Origin: Metabacillus sp. FJAT-52054
GTDB lineage: Bacteria; Bacillota; Bacilli; Bacillales; Bacillaceae
Assembly: GCF_037201815.1 (NCBI RefSeq)
Contig: NZ_CP147407.1
Location: 620,001 to 684,000 of the forward strand
Length of the DNA stretch: 64,000 bases
Direction of reading: 5' to 3'
Below, in pieces: positions 25,707 to 34,887 of this stretch (within the stretch, counting starts at the first letter, position 1; each line of letters starts with the position of its first letter). The notes beneath the pieces were generated by a model that saw only the letters and a list, made by a program, of their open reading frames with translations, had not been told where the DNA came from and did no database searches. The translations under genes were made by a program, and so were the position numbers.

Positions 25707-27158
25707 ATGACTTTTATATCAATTGAGTTTCTTCTATTTCTCGCAATAACCGTTTTTTTGAATTATTTAATCCCCCATCGATTAAGATGGGTTCTTTTAT
25801 TAGTCGCGAGTTACGTTTTTTACGCGAGTTTAAGTATTCAATTTATACTATTGCTACTTGGAAGCACAGCTTTTACTTATGTTACTGGAATCATGATTGA
25901 AAAACAGGAGACAAAAAAACAGAAGAAAAAAGCCATGCTAATTGGTATTTCCGTATTGTTGTTTTTTCTCGGTTGGTTTAAATATTTTAATTTTGTAAAT
26001 GACTCGCTTCGAGCGTTGGCAGAATTCATGGATAGGAATTATACCATACCCTACCAGGAGATTGTCCTGCCCTTAGCTATTTCATTTTATACATTTCAGG
26101 CAGTGAGTTATCTTGTGGATATTTACTATGGAAAGCAAAAAGCGGAAAGACATTACGGTTATTTTTCGGTATATTTTGCATTTTTTCCACAATTGGTTGC
26201 TGGGCCAATTGAACGTGCCAAAAAATTAATTCCACAATTGAAAGTTGAACATCATTTAAATTATGAAAATTTAGTCTATGGGATGAAGCGAATTGCATGG
26301 GGTTTTTTCAAAAAGACTTTAATTGCAGATCGTATAGCTCCAATAGTTTCTAGTGTTTACGATAGTCCTAACCCGACTGGTTCACAAATCGTTCTAGCTA
26401 CTATTTTATTCTCGATACAATTGTTCGCTGATTTTTCAGCATGCAGTGACATTGCCATCGGTTGTGCAAGAATGCTGGGAATAAAACTGACAGAAAACTT
26501 TAAGCAGCCGCACTTCGCCGTTTCGATTTCAGATTTTTGGAGCAGATGGCATATAACGCTCTCAACATGGCTTAGGGACTATATTTTTTTCCCGTTATGT
26601 AAGGGGAAAAAGAAGAGAAGTCAAATTTATTTAGCGATTGTGATTACTTTTTTAGTGAGCGGAATTTGGCACGGAGCCGCTTGGACTTTTGTTTTATGGG
26701 GTCTAATTCATGGTTTTTATCGCGTGTTTGGAGATGCTACTAAGTCTCTTCGTCAAAGCATTACTTCATATATTCAATTGGATAGAATTCCAGTGCTCCA
26801 TATGTGGGTGAAAATTGCAATAACCTTCCTGCTAGTCTGCTTTTCCAGAGTTTTTTTTCGATCGGATTCCTTAGCACAAGCATTTGATTATGCAAAGCTT
26901 TTCTTAACCATTAGCTCCTGGAACCCGGTGGGAATATTTAAAGCTTTTGAAATTTTTCCGTTACTGGATTTACTACTTTTCATTTTTTTCTTTAGTATTC
27001 TACAACTATTTCAGTATATCGAAAGAAACCATGTTTCAACTTGGAAATTTCTATCGAAGCACTCAATATTCACTAGATTTGCATTTTATATTTTTCTCAT
27101 TTTTTCAGTCCTTGTATTTGGTGTTTCTGGTAATGGATTTGTTTATGGGGGATTTTAA
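25707..27158 (+). CDS. MBOAT O-acyltransferase (DltB/AlgI-like)
   Basis: 483 residues, about ten or more membrane helices, ATG 25707 after AGGTG. Family marks: LPLAISFYTFQAVSYLVDIY, FFPQLVAGPIERA, FADFSACSDIAIGCARMLG, SDFWSRWHITLSTWLRDYIF and FLVSGIWHGAAWTFVLWG, whose histidine is the expected catalytic residue. It should move acyl groups across the membrane to an extracellular acceptor. It follows the ligase by 200 bp. Confidence 0.92.
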   Translation: MTFISIEFLLFLAITVFLNYLIPHRLRWVLLLVASYVFYASLSIQFILLLLGSTAFTYVTGIMIEKQETKKQKKKAMLIGISVLLFFLGWFKYFNFVNDSLRALAEFMDRNYTIPYQEIVLPLAISFYTFQAVSYLVDIYYGKQKAERHYGYFSVYFAFFPQLVAGPIERAKKLIPQLKVEHHLNYENLVYGMKRIAWGFFKKTLIADRIAPIVSSVYDSPNPTGSQIVLATILFSIQLFADFSACSDIAIGCARMLGIKLTENFKQPHFAVSISDFWSRWHITLSTWLRDYIFFPLCKGKKKRSQIYLAIVITFLVSGIWHGAAWTFVLWGLIHGFYRVFGDATKSLRQSITSYIQLDRIPVLHMWVKIAITFLLVCFSRVFFRSDSLAQAFDYAKLFLTISSWNPVGIFKAFEIFPLLDLLLFIFFFSILQLFQYIERNHVSTWKFLSKHSIFTRFAFYIFLIFSVLVFGVSGNGFVYGGF

Positions 27159-27253
27159 TCGAGATACAAATTTCATGTGAAGTTTAGGTGCATTTTACAC
27201 TTTAGCCATGCAGCAATTTTGGTAAAAGAAACACAGTGTTGAAAGGATTTGCT

Positions 27254-28159
27254 ATGGGACGATTATTCATCAAGTTAACAATTATCATGGGTGTTGTTAT
27301 CCTACTGTTTATGCCAGTAAATAATTTTGTGAAGGATTCTTATGATTACAATATAGACCATACGATACTGGCATTTAAGAAACATCCATATCCTGTTGAT
27401 ATCATCAATCTAGGTGCATCTCATTCAATGTATGGTTATTATTTTAAGCCGACTGGTTTGTCCCATCTGGACTTAGCGCTTCCTTCTCAGACCATTCAAT
27501 ACGACTTTAAATTGTTGAAAGAGTATGGCAAGTATCTTAAACCTGGTGGTGTAGTTCTCGTTTCCATCTCTCAAATTACTTTCGCCAATTCTGAGGCTAA
27601 GAACATTGGCAATTATTATAAAGTCTTAGACCGTAATGAAATTGAACCGTTTAATCTAATTGATTATTACAGTTACTTGTACTTACCAGGGACAAATAGT
27701 GGGAGTTTTAATTCTGCGGTCGCGGGTAAATTGAAAAAAGTAAAATGGAATTCTCATCAGCCTTGGGCAAATAACGGTAAAAATTATTCGGGGAGAAAGT
27801 TAAAGAAAATAGAAGAACAGTACCGAGAAGCAGTTGAAAACGATAACATTGAACGAAATGTAAATCAGCTAAGAGAGATTGTAGATTTTTGCAGCGGGAA
27901 AGGCTACCAAGTTGTATTGACCATGGAGCCCGTACATCAGTCTTATTTAGGCTATTTCAATGAAAAAGTAATGAGTAGACTCGTTTTTCAGCATTTAGAA
28001 GCTCTTAATTTAGATGTCCCATTATTAAATTATATGAGTGATGAAAGATTCGTAGACAAAAAAGAATATTTTATCGATCCAGATCATTTAAACAGCGAGG
28101 GGAGAAGAAAGTTCTCTTGGATAGTATACGAAGACCTAAAGAGAATGGGCTATTTATAA
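27254..28159 (+). CDS. Membrane-anchored SGNH/DltD-like protein
   Basis: The start is ATG 27254, 6 bases after AAAGGA. An N-terminal anchor (MGRLFIKLTIIMGVVILLFM) is followed by an extracellular domain. IINLGASHSMYGYYF near residue 60 resembles the GxSx nucleophile block, and IDPDHLNSEGRRKF near residue 280 supplies the Asp-x-x-His of SGNH hydrolases. About 301 residues. By analogy with DltD or AlgJ/AlgX it would complete acyl transfer to a surface polymer. The target is unknown. Confidence 0.75.
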   Translation: MGRLFIKLTIIMGVVILLFMPVNNFVKDSYDYNIDHTILAFKKHPYPVDIINLGASHSMYGYYFKPTGLSHLDLALPSQTIQYDFKLLKEYGKYLKPGGVVLVSISQITFANSEAKNIGNYYKVLDRNEIEPFNLIDYYSYLYLPGTNSGSFNSAVAGKLKKVKWNSHQPWANNGKNYSGRKLKKIEEQYREAVENDNIERNVNQLREIVDFCSGKGYQVVLTMEPVHQSYLGYFNEKVMSRLVFQHLEALNLDVPLLNYMSDERFVDKKEYFIDPDHLNSEGRRKFSWIVYEDLKRMGYL

Positions 28160-28267
28160 AAGGTTTAAATTACCAGATTATTTTGAGTTAAATCAGGAAA
28201 GCGCGGAGACGGCAGATTGATCCTGAAGCATAAGCTTGGTATTTTAAAGCAAACAAAGGAATAATGA

Positions 28268-29044
<777 letters not shown>

Positions 29045-29084
29045 TAATAAAGGGAGCTTATGAAAAAGAAACAATTCTGTATGG

Positions 29085-29118
29085 CACGGGGACGGTTCTG
29101 CTGAGAGCCGTCCCCGTT
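29085..29118. repeat. CACGGGGACGG palindrome, short version
   Basis: CACGGGGACGGTTCT pairs with AGAGCCGTCCCCGT directly after map. The inner hairpin of the 18740 copy is replaced by a short loop. Confidence 0.75.
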
Positions 29119-29130
29119 GCTTGCTATAAT

Positions 29131-29300
29131 GTGATCTGCCACGTCCATTTTTTGTGCAGGCACCGATTGAGGATGTGACGGATGTTGTGTTTCGTCATGC
29201 GGGGAGTGCGGCGGGGCGGCCGGATGTGTGAGTTTACAAATTTGAATGGTTATTTTCATCCGGATTGCATTGAGAGTGTACGCGGGCATTTGAGCCATGA
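29131..29300 (+). pseudogene. Decayed 5' fragment of a second dus gene
   Basis: GTGATCTGCCACGTCC... matches the intact dus gene from 36948 onward for about 170 bp, with scattered substitutions. CACCGATGGAGG has become CACCGATTGAGG. An 8-base deletion (TTTTCACG of the parent) after GGATGTGT shifts the frame. Similarity ends near GTACGCGGGC. This is a partial duplication of the gene 8 kb away, or a remnant of a second homologue. Confidence 0.8.
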
Positions 29301-29340
29301 AGGAAGCGTATTTAAATCGAATCACATGGGGTGCTACCTG

Positions 29341-30000
29341 CTACATGTTTCCGTCTAGCAATGCATTCCAATGCAGTCGCGTTGCGCGCTCCACGCTCCC
29401 TGCTGCGGCGCAGAAGCCGAGTCCAATGTTGATCCACGCCGGCAGAGAAATGGGTGAGTTGAAGGTCCCGAAACGCTGAGCGATCTCGGGTACCTGAGTG
29501 ACCGCATCGATGATCTGAGGGATGGCTAAAACCATCGGAACAATAAGCATGATCAAGGAAATGAAACTGATCCAGCGGCTCAAAGTGGGGTGTTCGCGAT
29601 CGAGACGGGCACGCCGTCCTTCAGCGGAACTTTCATCCGGGATAAGCTGGTGCACCGTTCCTTCGTCGGTTACGAAATGGCAGCGTTTGAGGCCAAAGAC
29701 CGTGGACGCTACCTCGATCGTTCCTCCAGCAACAGAGAAGGAGGCAGGGAGCTTAGACTCGGCGTAATGTTTGCCATCGAGGTATAGGTGTGCCGTTCCT
29801 TTATCGTCATCTGCAGAGAAAAACTTCTGCCAATACGGGACGTCAACTGCGAACACTGCTTGCCGGCCATCATCGTTTGTCAATGTGAGGTAAAACAGTG
29901 CACGGGAGAGCTGCTGCCACCAGCGGAAATCCTTTAGCGGACGCCCGTTACCGGCCTTGATCCGCCGCGCTGCTTTACGTCTGCGTATCTCTTTGAACAT
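29341..30000 (-). CDS. Hypothetical protein with two C-terminal membrane helices
   Basis: 219 residues from ATG 30000 (MFKEIRRRKAARRIKAG), with AGGAG 8 bases upstream. The soluble N-terminal part has beta-rich stretches (LFYLTLTNDDGRQAVFAVDV, YLDGKHYAESKLPASF). The membrane segments are SFISLIMLIVPMVLAIPQII and LPAWINIGLGFCAAAGS. Base composition is clearly more G+C-rich than in neighbouring AT-rich genes, which suggests acquisition. Function unknown. Follows the DUF4097 lipoprotein gene. Confidence 0.65.
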   Translation of the reverse strand: MFKEIRRRKAARRIKAGNGRPLKDFRWWQQLSRALFYLTLTNDDGRQAVFAVDVPYWQKFFSADDDKGTAHLYLDGKHYAESKLPASFSVAGGTIEVASTVFGLKRCHFVTDEGTVHQLIPDESSAEGRRARLDREHPTLSRWISFISLIMLIVPMVLAIPQIIDAVTQVPEIAQRFGTFNSPISLPAWINIGLGFCAAAGSVERATRLHWNALLDGNM

Positions 30001-30084
30001 TTCCTCAACTCCTATATATAAAATTAACAACATGGGAAACCCTGCCTCAATTTTTTCACCATGTGGTTTCACTGACGATCCACA

Positions 30085-30921
30085 TTACCGGATCCGAATA
30101 TCACCCGAAACGGTCCTTACCTTGATAACATCTGCCGTCTTTTTAGGGGATTCTGGAGCTGTGATGTCTCCGGAAGTGGTCTTCAAGTCATAAAATCCTA
30201 TGAACTCCGGATCGGGTGACAAAGTCACATCTCCGCTGCGAATGGAGATATCCATGTTATCCGAACGTTGCCCCGTCACATTAACGTTGCCGGAAGTGGA
30301 CTGCACCGCCAGAGCGCCCTTCAGCCCATCCACCTTGATTTCGCCTGAGTGCAGCTGGATTTCCGCATTCCCCTGGATTCGATCCGCCGTAATATCCCCG
30401 GATTTTGAGGTTAAACTCAACCGTCCGGCAGTGATAGCTTCCGCACGCAGTTTGCCGGAAGAAACGGACAAGTCGATATTTTCCGCCTTCAAACCGGTAA
30501 AGCTGGTGTTGCCGGAGTCCGCTTTATAGCTGATCTGCTGCAGTTTGGTTTCATCCGCCAGCGCTACAATTACCTTCGTCTTAATAGACTTATAGGTAGG
30601 TGCTGCTAATTTCACATCCTTCTGCAGTGGTAGTTCCAGCGTATTCCCTGTGATCTCCGTCTCTTTCAACTGGTCGATCGTGTTTTGCTGCATATTGCCA
30701 CTGACTTCCACATAGTTGGTGTCATCGGGGCTGGCGATGAACTCCATGTTCACGTCATATTCGCTCTCGATGGTGAGCGCACTCAGATCGTCCTGTGTAA
30801 ACTCCCATTTTTGCTCGTGCGCAGACAACTTGTCGACAAACTTAAGCGGCTGGCAAGCCGTTCCGGCGAAGCTCAAGACGATCAGCGCAATTCCTGGGAA
30901 ATACCACTTTTTATTGCGCAA
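30085..30921 (-). CDS. DUF4097-family lipoprotein
   Basis: TTG 30921 (read MRNKKWYFPGIALIVL) follows AAAGGAG and is preferred over the longer frame to 31029. A lipobox LSFAGTAC lies near residue 23, so it should be a surface lipoprotein. The rest is a ladder of about eight short beta repeats (DSGNTSFTGLKAENIDLS, SGKLRAEAITAGRLSL, SGDITADRIQGNAEI, SGDVTLSPD), typical of DUF4097. Moderately G+C-rich. The role of the family is unknown; it often sits near envelope-stress regulators. Confidence 0.8.
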   Translation of the reverse strand: MRNKKWYFPGIALIVLSFAGTACQPLKFVDKLSAHEQKWEFTQDDLSALTIESEYDVNMEFIASPDDTNYVEVSGNMQQNTIDQLKETEITGNTLELPLQKDVKLAAPTYKSIKTKVIVALADETKLQQISYKADSGNTSFTGLKAENIDLSVSSGKLRAEAITAGRLSLTSKSGDITADRIQGNAEIQLHSGEIKVDGLKGALAVQSTSGNVNVTGQRSDNMDISIRSGDVTLSPDPEFIGFYDLKTTSGDITAPESPKKTADVIKVRTVSGDIRIR

Positions 30922-30977
30922 AAATAACTCTCTCCTTTCAAATTTTATGTTTCTAAATTTGAATTTTTTGCATCTGT

Positions 30978-32015
30978 TTATCTTCGTATCGAAAGCCAGC
31001 TTCCATACGTTCCGCATCTCCAAAGCCATTCTAATGGGCCATATTTAAAATACGTAAGCCAATACGAAGAAGCGATGATTTGCACGATCACTACAAGGAG
31101 ACACGTTATCGCTGAAGTCGTGTAGGAAACTGCCGTATTAGCTGGAATAAACATTGCCATGATAAGCAGGATAACCGATTGACCAATGTAATTGGTAAAC
31201 GCCATTCTTCCGAATGCATTTAATGGGGATAACATTTTCCGAACATGGGGTTCAAGCAAAACAAGAAAACTGACGTAAAATACAGAGAAAAACGGAGCAA
31301 ATGCTAAGGACAATTCTGTAAAGGCATAAAAGGCAACATTTGAGTCGGTCTGTGCTTCGGATAACTCAATACCAGTCATACGGTTAGCCGATCCATTGGC
31401 AGGTGCCTCTTGCCAAAGAAAAACGGCTAGAATACAAGTTGCTATAAATGAAAGAATAGCAGCCATCTTCCACATCTTTCGATTACTTATATAATTTTCA
31501 AAAACGCGATATTGCCCGAACGCCAGACCCAATATAAAAAAGGGGAAAATGGCAAGCAGTTTATTTTCAAGATAACTCGCTACAATAATTCCTGCTATAC
31601 CTAACAATAGGTTCATCTGTTTTGGAGCCTTATTAAGAAAAAAAACAGGAAGCCCCATTATGGCATAGATTAGCAAGGTTTCGCCATCGTATATTAGGTG
31701 GTGCAAGACTCCTGCTGCAAGTAAAAGCAGCATGCGCCGAATAAAAAGGACAGATGGATGGTCACTTTTCTCTTTCGCCCTGGATAAGAAAATCCATAGC
31801 CCCAATCCGAACAAAAAGGAAAATATAGCGTAAAAGCGTCCCTCAACAAACAAATACAAGAAACGCTGAACCCAAATATCCTGTTGCGTTCCTGACAAAT
31901 TAACGTTTGTTCTCCAAAGAGCCAGCACATTAACAAAAGGAAGACCAATCAACGCAAACCCTCTAATTAAATCAATGACATCCATTCGTTCCTTACTTAT
32001 TGTTGGTTCCATCAT
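30978..32015 (-). CDS. DUF418 family membrane protein
   Basis: 345 residues, about eight to ten helices. DUF418 marks: VIDLIRGFALIGLPFVNV at the N-terminus, LFVEGRFYAIFSFLFGLG, and the C-terminal FGRMAFTNYIGQSV ... YFKYGPLEWLWR. RBS GGGG before ATGATG 32015. A transporter-like or acyltransferase-related role has been proposed for such proteins, but none is established. Its 3' end comes close to the DUF4097 gene (57 bp between). Confidence 0.88.
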   Translation of the reverse strand: MMEPTISKERMDVIDLIRGFALIGLPFVNVLALWRTNVNLSGTQQDIWVQRFLYLFVEGRFYAIFSFLFGLGLWIFLSRAKEKSDHPSVLFIRRMLLLLAAGVLHHLIYDGETLLIYAIMGLPVFFLNKAPKQMNLLLGIAGIIVASYLENKLLAIFPFFILGLAFGQYRVFENYISNRKMWKMAAILSFIATCILAVFLWQEAPANGSANRMTGIELSEAQTDSNVAFYAFTELSLAFAPFFSVFYVSFLVLLEPHVRKMLSPLNAFGRMAFTNYIGQSVILLIMAMFIPANTAVSYTTSAITCLLVVIVQIIASSYWLTYFKYGPLEWLWRCGTYGSWLSIRR

Positions 32016-32061
32016 GGCTTACCCCTTTTTTATCATTTCTGCAACGATAGGAGCCCAGTCT

Positions 32062-32775
32062 TTAAAGAGAACTAGCCACAACTGCAGTCAGGATGGTTAT
32101 CGATCCATTGTAGGTTGCATGGACGATCACCCCGGGCCACACTGAGCCCGTCCGGTAAAACAAATAGCCGGCGGCCAAACCAGTCACGAACGCAGACAGC
32201 CATACTTCATTCAAACCGTGAACGGTAGCAAAAATAAGTGCACTGCCAATAATGCTGATCCATGGACCATATTTTTTCAGCGCATTGGTTAAAACGGCGC
32301 GGAAAGCAAATTCTTCACCGAGCGGTGTCAATACAGCAATCATCAGAAATTGAGCGATGAATGCGAGTGTTCCTCCGCTCGCTGCAGATTCATAAGACGA
32401 CTGGGTGCTGCCGGTAAATCCTATATAGTACATAATCAGAGCAAAAACACGAGTAAATACCAAAACACCAATCCCGAACCCGATGCCAGCCAGCAGCCAT
32501 CGTACAGATGTCCCCCTGATGCCGAAAGCTTCCCTGGAGCGAATACGCAATATATAAGCAGCAAGGAAAGCACCTAATCCGGCTAGGCCGGATAATGCAG
32601 CAAAACTGATCCCGCTAATAACTGAAGCATCCTCCGTGGTCCAATTAATAATTTGGGCAACACCGAGCACAAGTACAAAATAGACGAGGCCCATTATTCC
32701 GATTTCAGGCCATCCGGGCTCCTTTTCGTTCCTTACCGTTTTTCCTGATGTATTTAACGGATTGGAAGTTAACAT
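32062..32775 (-). CDS. CPBP-family intramembrane protease
   Basis: 237 residues with about seven helices. The Abi/CAAX motifs are GEEFAFRAVLTNAL (EExxxR), FATVHGLN and VIVHATYNG, giving the glutamates and histidines of Rce1-type glutamic proteases. Such proteins occur as bacteriocin immunity factors and processing proteases. Expressed in the same direction as DUF418. Confidence 0.88.
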   Translation of the reverse strand: MLTSNPLNTSGKTVRNEKEPGWPEIGIMGLVYFVLVLGVAQIINWTTEDASVISGISFAALSGLAGLGAFLAAYILRIRSREAFGIRGTSVRWLLAGIGFGIGVLVFTRVFALIMYYIGFTGSTQSSYESAASGGTLAFIAQFLMIAVLTPLGEEFAFRAVLTNALKKYGPWISIIGSALIFATVHGLNEVWLSAFVTGLAAGYLFYRTGSVWPGVIVHATYNGSITILTAVVASSL

Positions 32776-33018
32776 AGACGGTCACCCCTTTATGGAAAAT
32801 GTTTGTTTGCTGCTTTTCTATAAACAATTGCATGTTAAAACTTTGATTCTTTCATACGGATTGATTTTAGAGGCATGAATCATCGTACTAGCATTTCATG
32901 AATGAAACGCAACACTCCCCTGAAAAGTTGCATTCTATTAAACGTAAAGGCTGTTACTCTTAAAAATACCTGCTCCATACCTAGTATGTGGATTGTAATA
33001 TGCGTTCACTTTACGTAT

Positions 33019-33981
33019 TTATTTCATATCATTTGTCAATTCCAACTGCTGGGCAACGCCCGCCCGCCGTTCGCGCATCCAGACAAATGCGACCATGGCG
33101 ACGTTGACGGCGGCAAGGATGAGCAGGGATGCATCTCCCGTTTCAGTGGAACGGTCCAAGGTGTATACTTTGCCACCCGCCATGAGCGAGTTGACGATCG
33201 ACAGCATGACGTTGTTGGCGACGTGAAACGCGATTGACGCCTCGATGCCGCGGCTGATGACCGTCATCAGCCCTGTCGAGGCGCCGATCACGAATAGATA
33301 CCCAAACAGCCAAGGGTCGAACGCACCGTGCATCACCGTGAAGTGAAGGCTTGAGACCACGATTCCTAGAACCAATGCAGGGAGGACTGGACGCACCCAT
33401 GACGCGGCGGCTGGCATGACGGTGCTTCGATACATCAGTTCTTCACCGACGGATTGTAGCGGAGTGGACAAGAGGGTGAGCACAAGCATAGCAATCGTTG
33501 TGCCAGTGAAACCGAAGGTCGTCCATCCCGGGGCCTCAGGTGCGACGAGCGCGATCACACCGATCCCAACGCCCACAAGCAGTGCCGCGCCGATCAGGTA
33601 CTGTACTAAGCGGCGTCTGTCGAATGCCCGAGGTGAGCTGATAAGGCTGCGCCACGGCACTTTGGTCATCCAGACGAGGAGCAAGACCGACAAGATCCCT
33701 GTGGCGGCTATGCTCACGTTGGCGGCAAGAAATTTCAACGGTGTTAAGGTAGCTGACATCGGATCGGCGCTGCCCTCGATAAGACCAGCGACCTGGTAAA
33801 GCATGATCTGCAGGACCACCATTATCACCGACGGCACACCGATAATTACGAGTGGCTTCCACCAGCTCATACGGAGGTGGGCACCAAACGGTTTGGTACT
33901 GTCGACGGCCGGACGGACATTCTTCAACGATGCACCTTCAGCTGCATCGTTTTCAACTTCAACTCTTTTTTCTTTTGACAT
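33019..33981 (-). CDS. CPBP-family intramembrane protease, G+C-rich
   Basis: Start ATG 33981 (MSKEKRVEVEND) with GGAGG 9 bases upstream. About 320 residues. A charged ~40-residue cytoplasmic tail precedes eight or so helices. Protease motifs: SVGEELMYRSTVMP, SSLHFTVMHG and FHVANNVML. Codon use is markedly G+C-rich compared with the genes on both sides, pointing to transfer from a higher-G+C donor. It is adjacent to and divergent from the two-component system. Confidence 0.85.
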   Translation of the reverse strand: MSKEKRVEVENDAAEGASLKNVRPAVDSTKPFGAHLRMSWWKPLVIIGVPSVIMVVLQIMLYQVAGLIEGSADPMSATLTPLKFLAANVSIAATGILSVLLLVWMTKVPWRSLISSPRAFDRRRLVQYLIGAALLVGVGIGVIALVAPEAPGWTTFGFTGTTIAMLVLTLLSTPLQSVGEELMYRSTVMPAAASWVRPVLPALVLGIVVSSLHFTVMHGAFDPWLFGYLFVIGASTGLMTVISRGIEASIAFHVANNVMLSIVNSLMAGGKVYTLDRSTETGDASLLILAAVNVAMVAFVWMRERRAGVAQQLELTNDMK

Positions 33982-34176
33982 AGTATTCATCCTCCGATGT
34001 TTTATTTTCCAGTAATTTTCTAAAGATCTCTTAGAAAGTTTGAATCCTATCACTCAGTATAGACCGCCTTTATTTCCCTTGAAGAAACAGAAGTTTACTT
34101 TCTGATAAACTTTTCCGGGAGTTGTTAATATACTGGTAAGGTTTGTATGCTACGATAGATACCGAGGTGGGCAAAA

Positions 34177-34887
34177 GTGGAAAATGCAGAAATTTTATTG
34201 GTGGATGATGAAAAATCAATCGTCAAATTGATGGAAACCGTTCTGAAAAAAGAAGGATTCAGCCATATCCATACAGCTTATACTGCAGAAGAAGCGCTTG
34301 AGTGCGTTTCCCGGCACCCCATTGATATCGTGGTGCTTGATGTTACGCTACCAGGACAGAGCGGTTTCACGATTTGCCCGAAAATCAGGGAAATCTCCGA
34401 TGCTTATATTCTCTTTTTGACAGCCCGCGTCTCCGACCTTGATGTGTTGACAGGATTTGCGATTGGCGGGGATGATTATATTACCAAGCCCTTTAACCCG
34501 CTTGAAATTGCAGCGAGGATTAAGGCGAGGCTCCGGCGGAACCAGGTTTATGCCCCTTCCTTAAAAGAGACTGGAAGGAAGCATGATTTCGGGCGCTTTA
34601 TCCTGGATGAAGAGGCAGGGGAACTGATCGTCGAGGGCAAGGCTGTGCAGACGCCTGCCCAGGTATTTCTCCTGCTGCAATATCTGTGCCAGCACCCGAA
34701 TACCATCATTTCTAAGACGAAGATGCTTGAAGCCGTATGGGGATTTGACAGCTTTGTGGATGACAATACCGTTACAGTACATATTCGAAGGATCAGGGAA
34801 AGAATTGAGATAGACCCGAGCCAGCCTGAACTGCTCGTGACCGTGCGCGGGCTGGGCTACAAGCTGGTCAAGGGGAAAAAAGGTTGA
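34177..34887 (+). CDS. OmpR-family response regulator
   Basis: 236 residues, start GTG 34177 after GAGGTGGG. The receiver domain (residues 1-120) has the acidic pair in LLVDDEK, phospho-acceptor Asp in IVVLDVTLPG and Lys in ITKPFNP. The winged helix of OmpR/PhoB type ends NTVTVHIRRIRERIE ... VRGLGYKL. It overlaps the kinase gene by one base. Possible targets include the divergent CPBP/DUF418 block. Confidence 0.95.
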   Translation: MENAEILLVDDEKSIVKLMETVLKKEGFSHIHTAYTAEEALECVSRHPIDIVVLDVTLPGQSGFTICPKIREISDAYILFLTARVSDLDVLTGFAIGGDDYITKPFNPLEIAARIKARLRRNQVYAPSLKETGRKHDFGRFILDEEAGELIVEGKAVQTPAQVFLLLQYLCQHPNTIISKTKMLEAVWGFDSFVDDNTVTVHIRRIRERIEIDPSQPELLVTVRGLGYKLVKGKKG

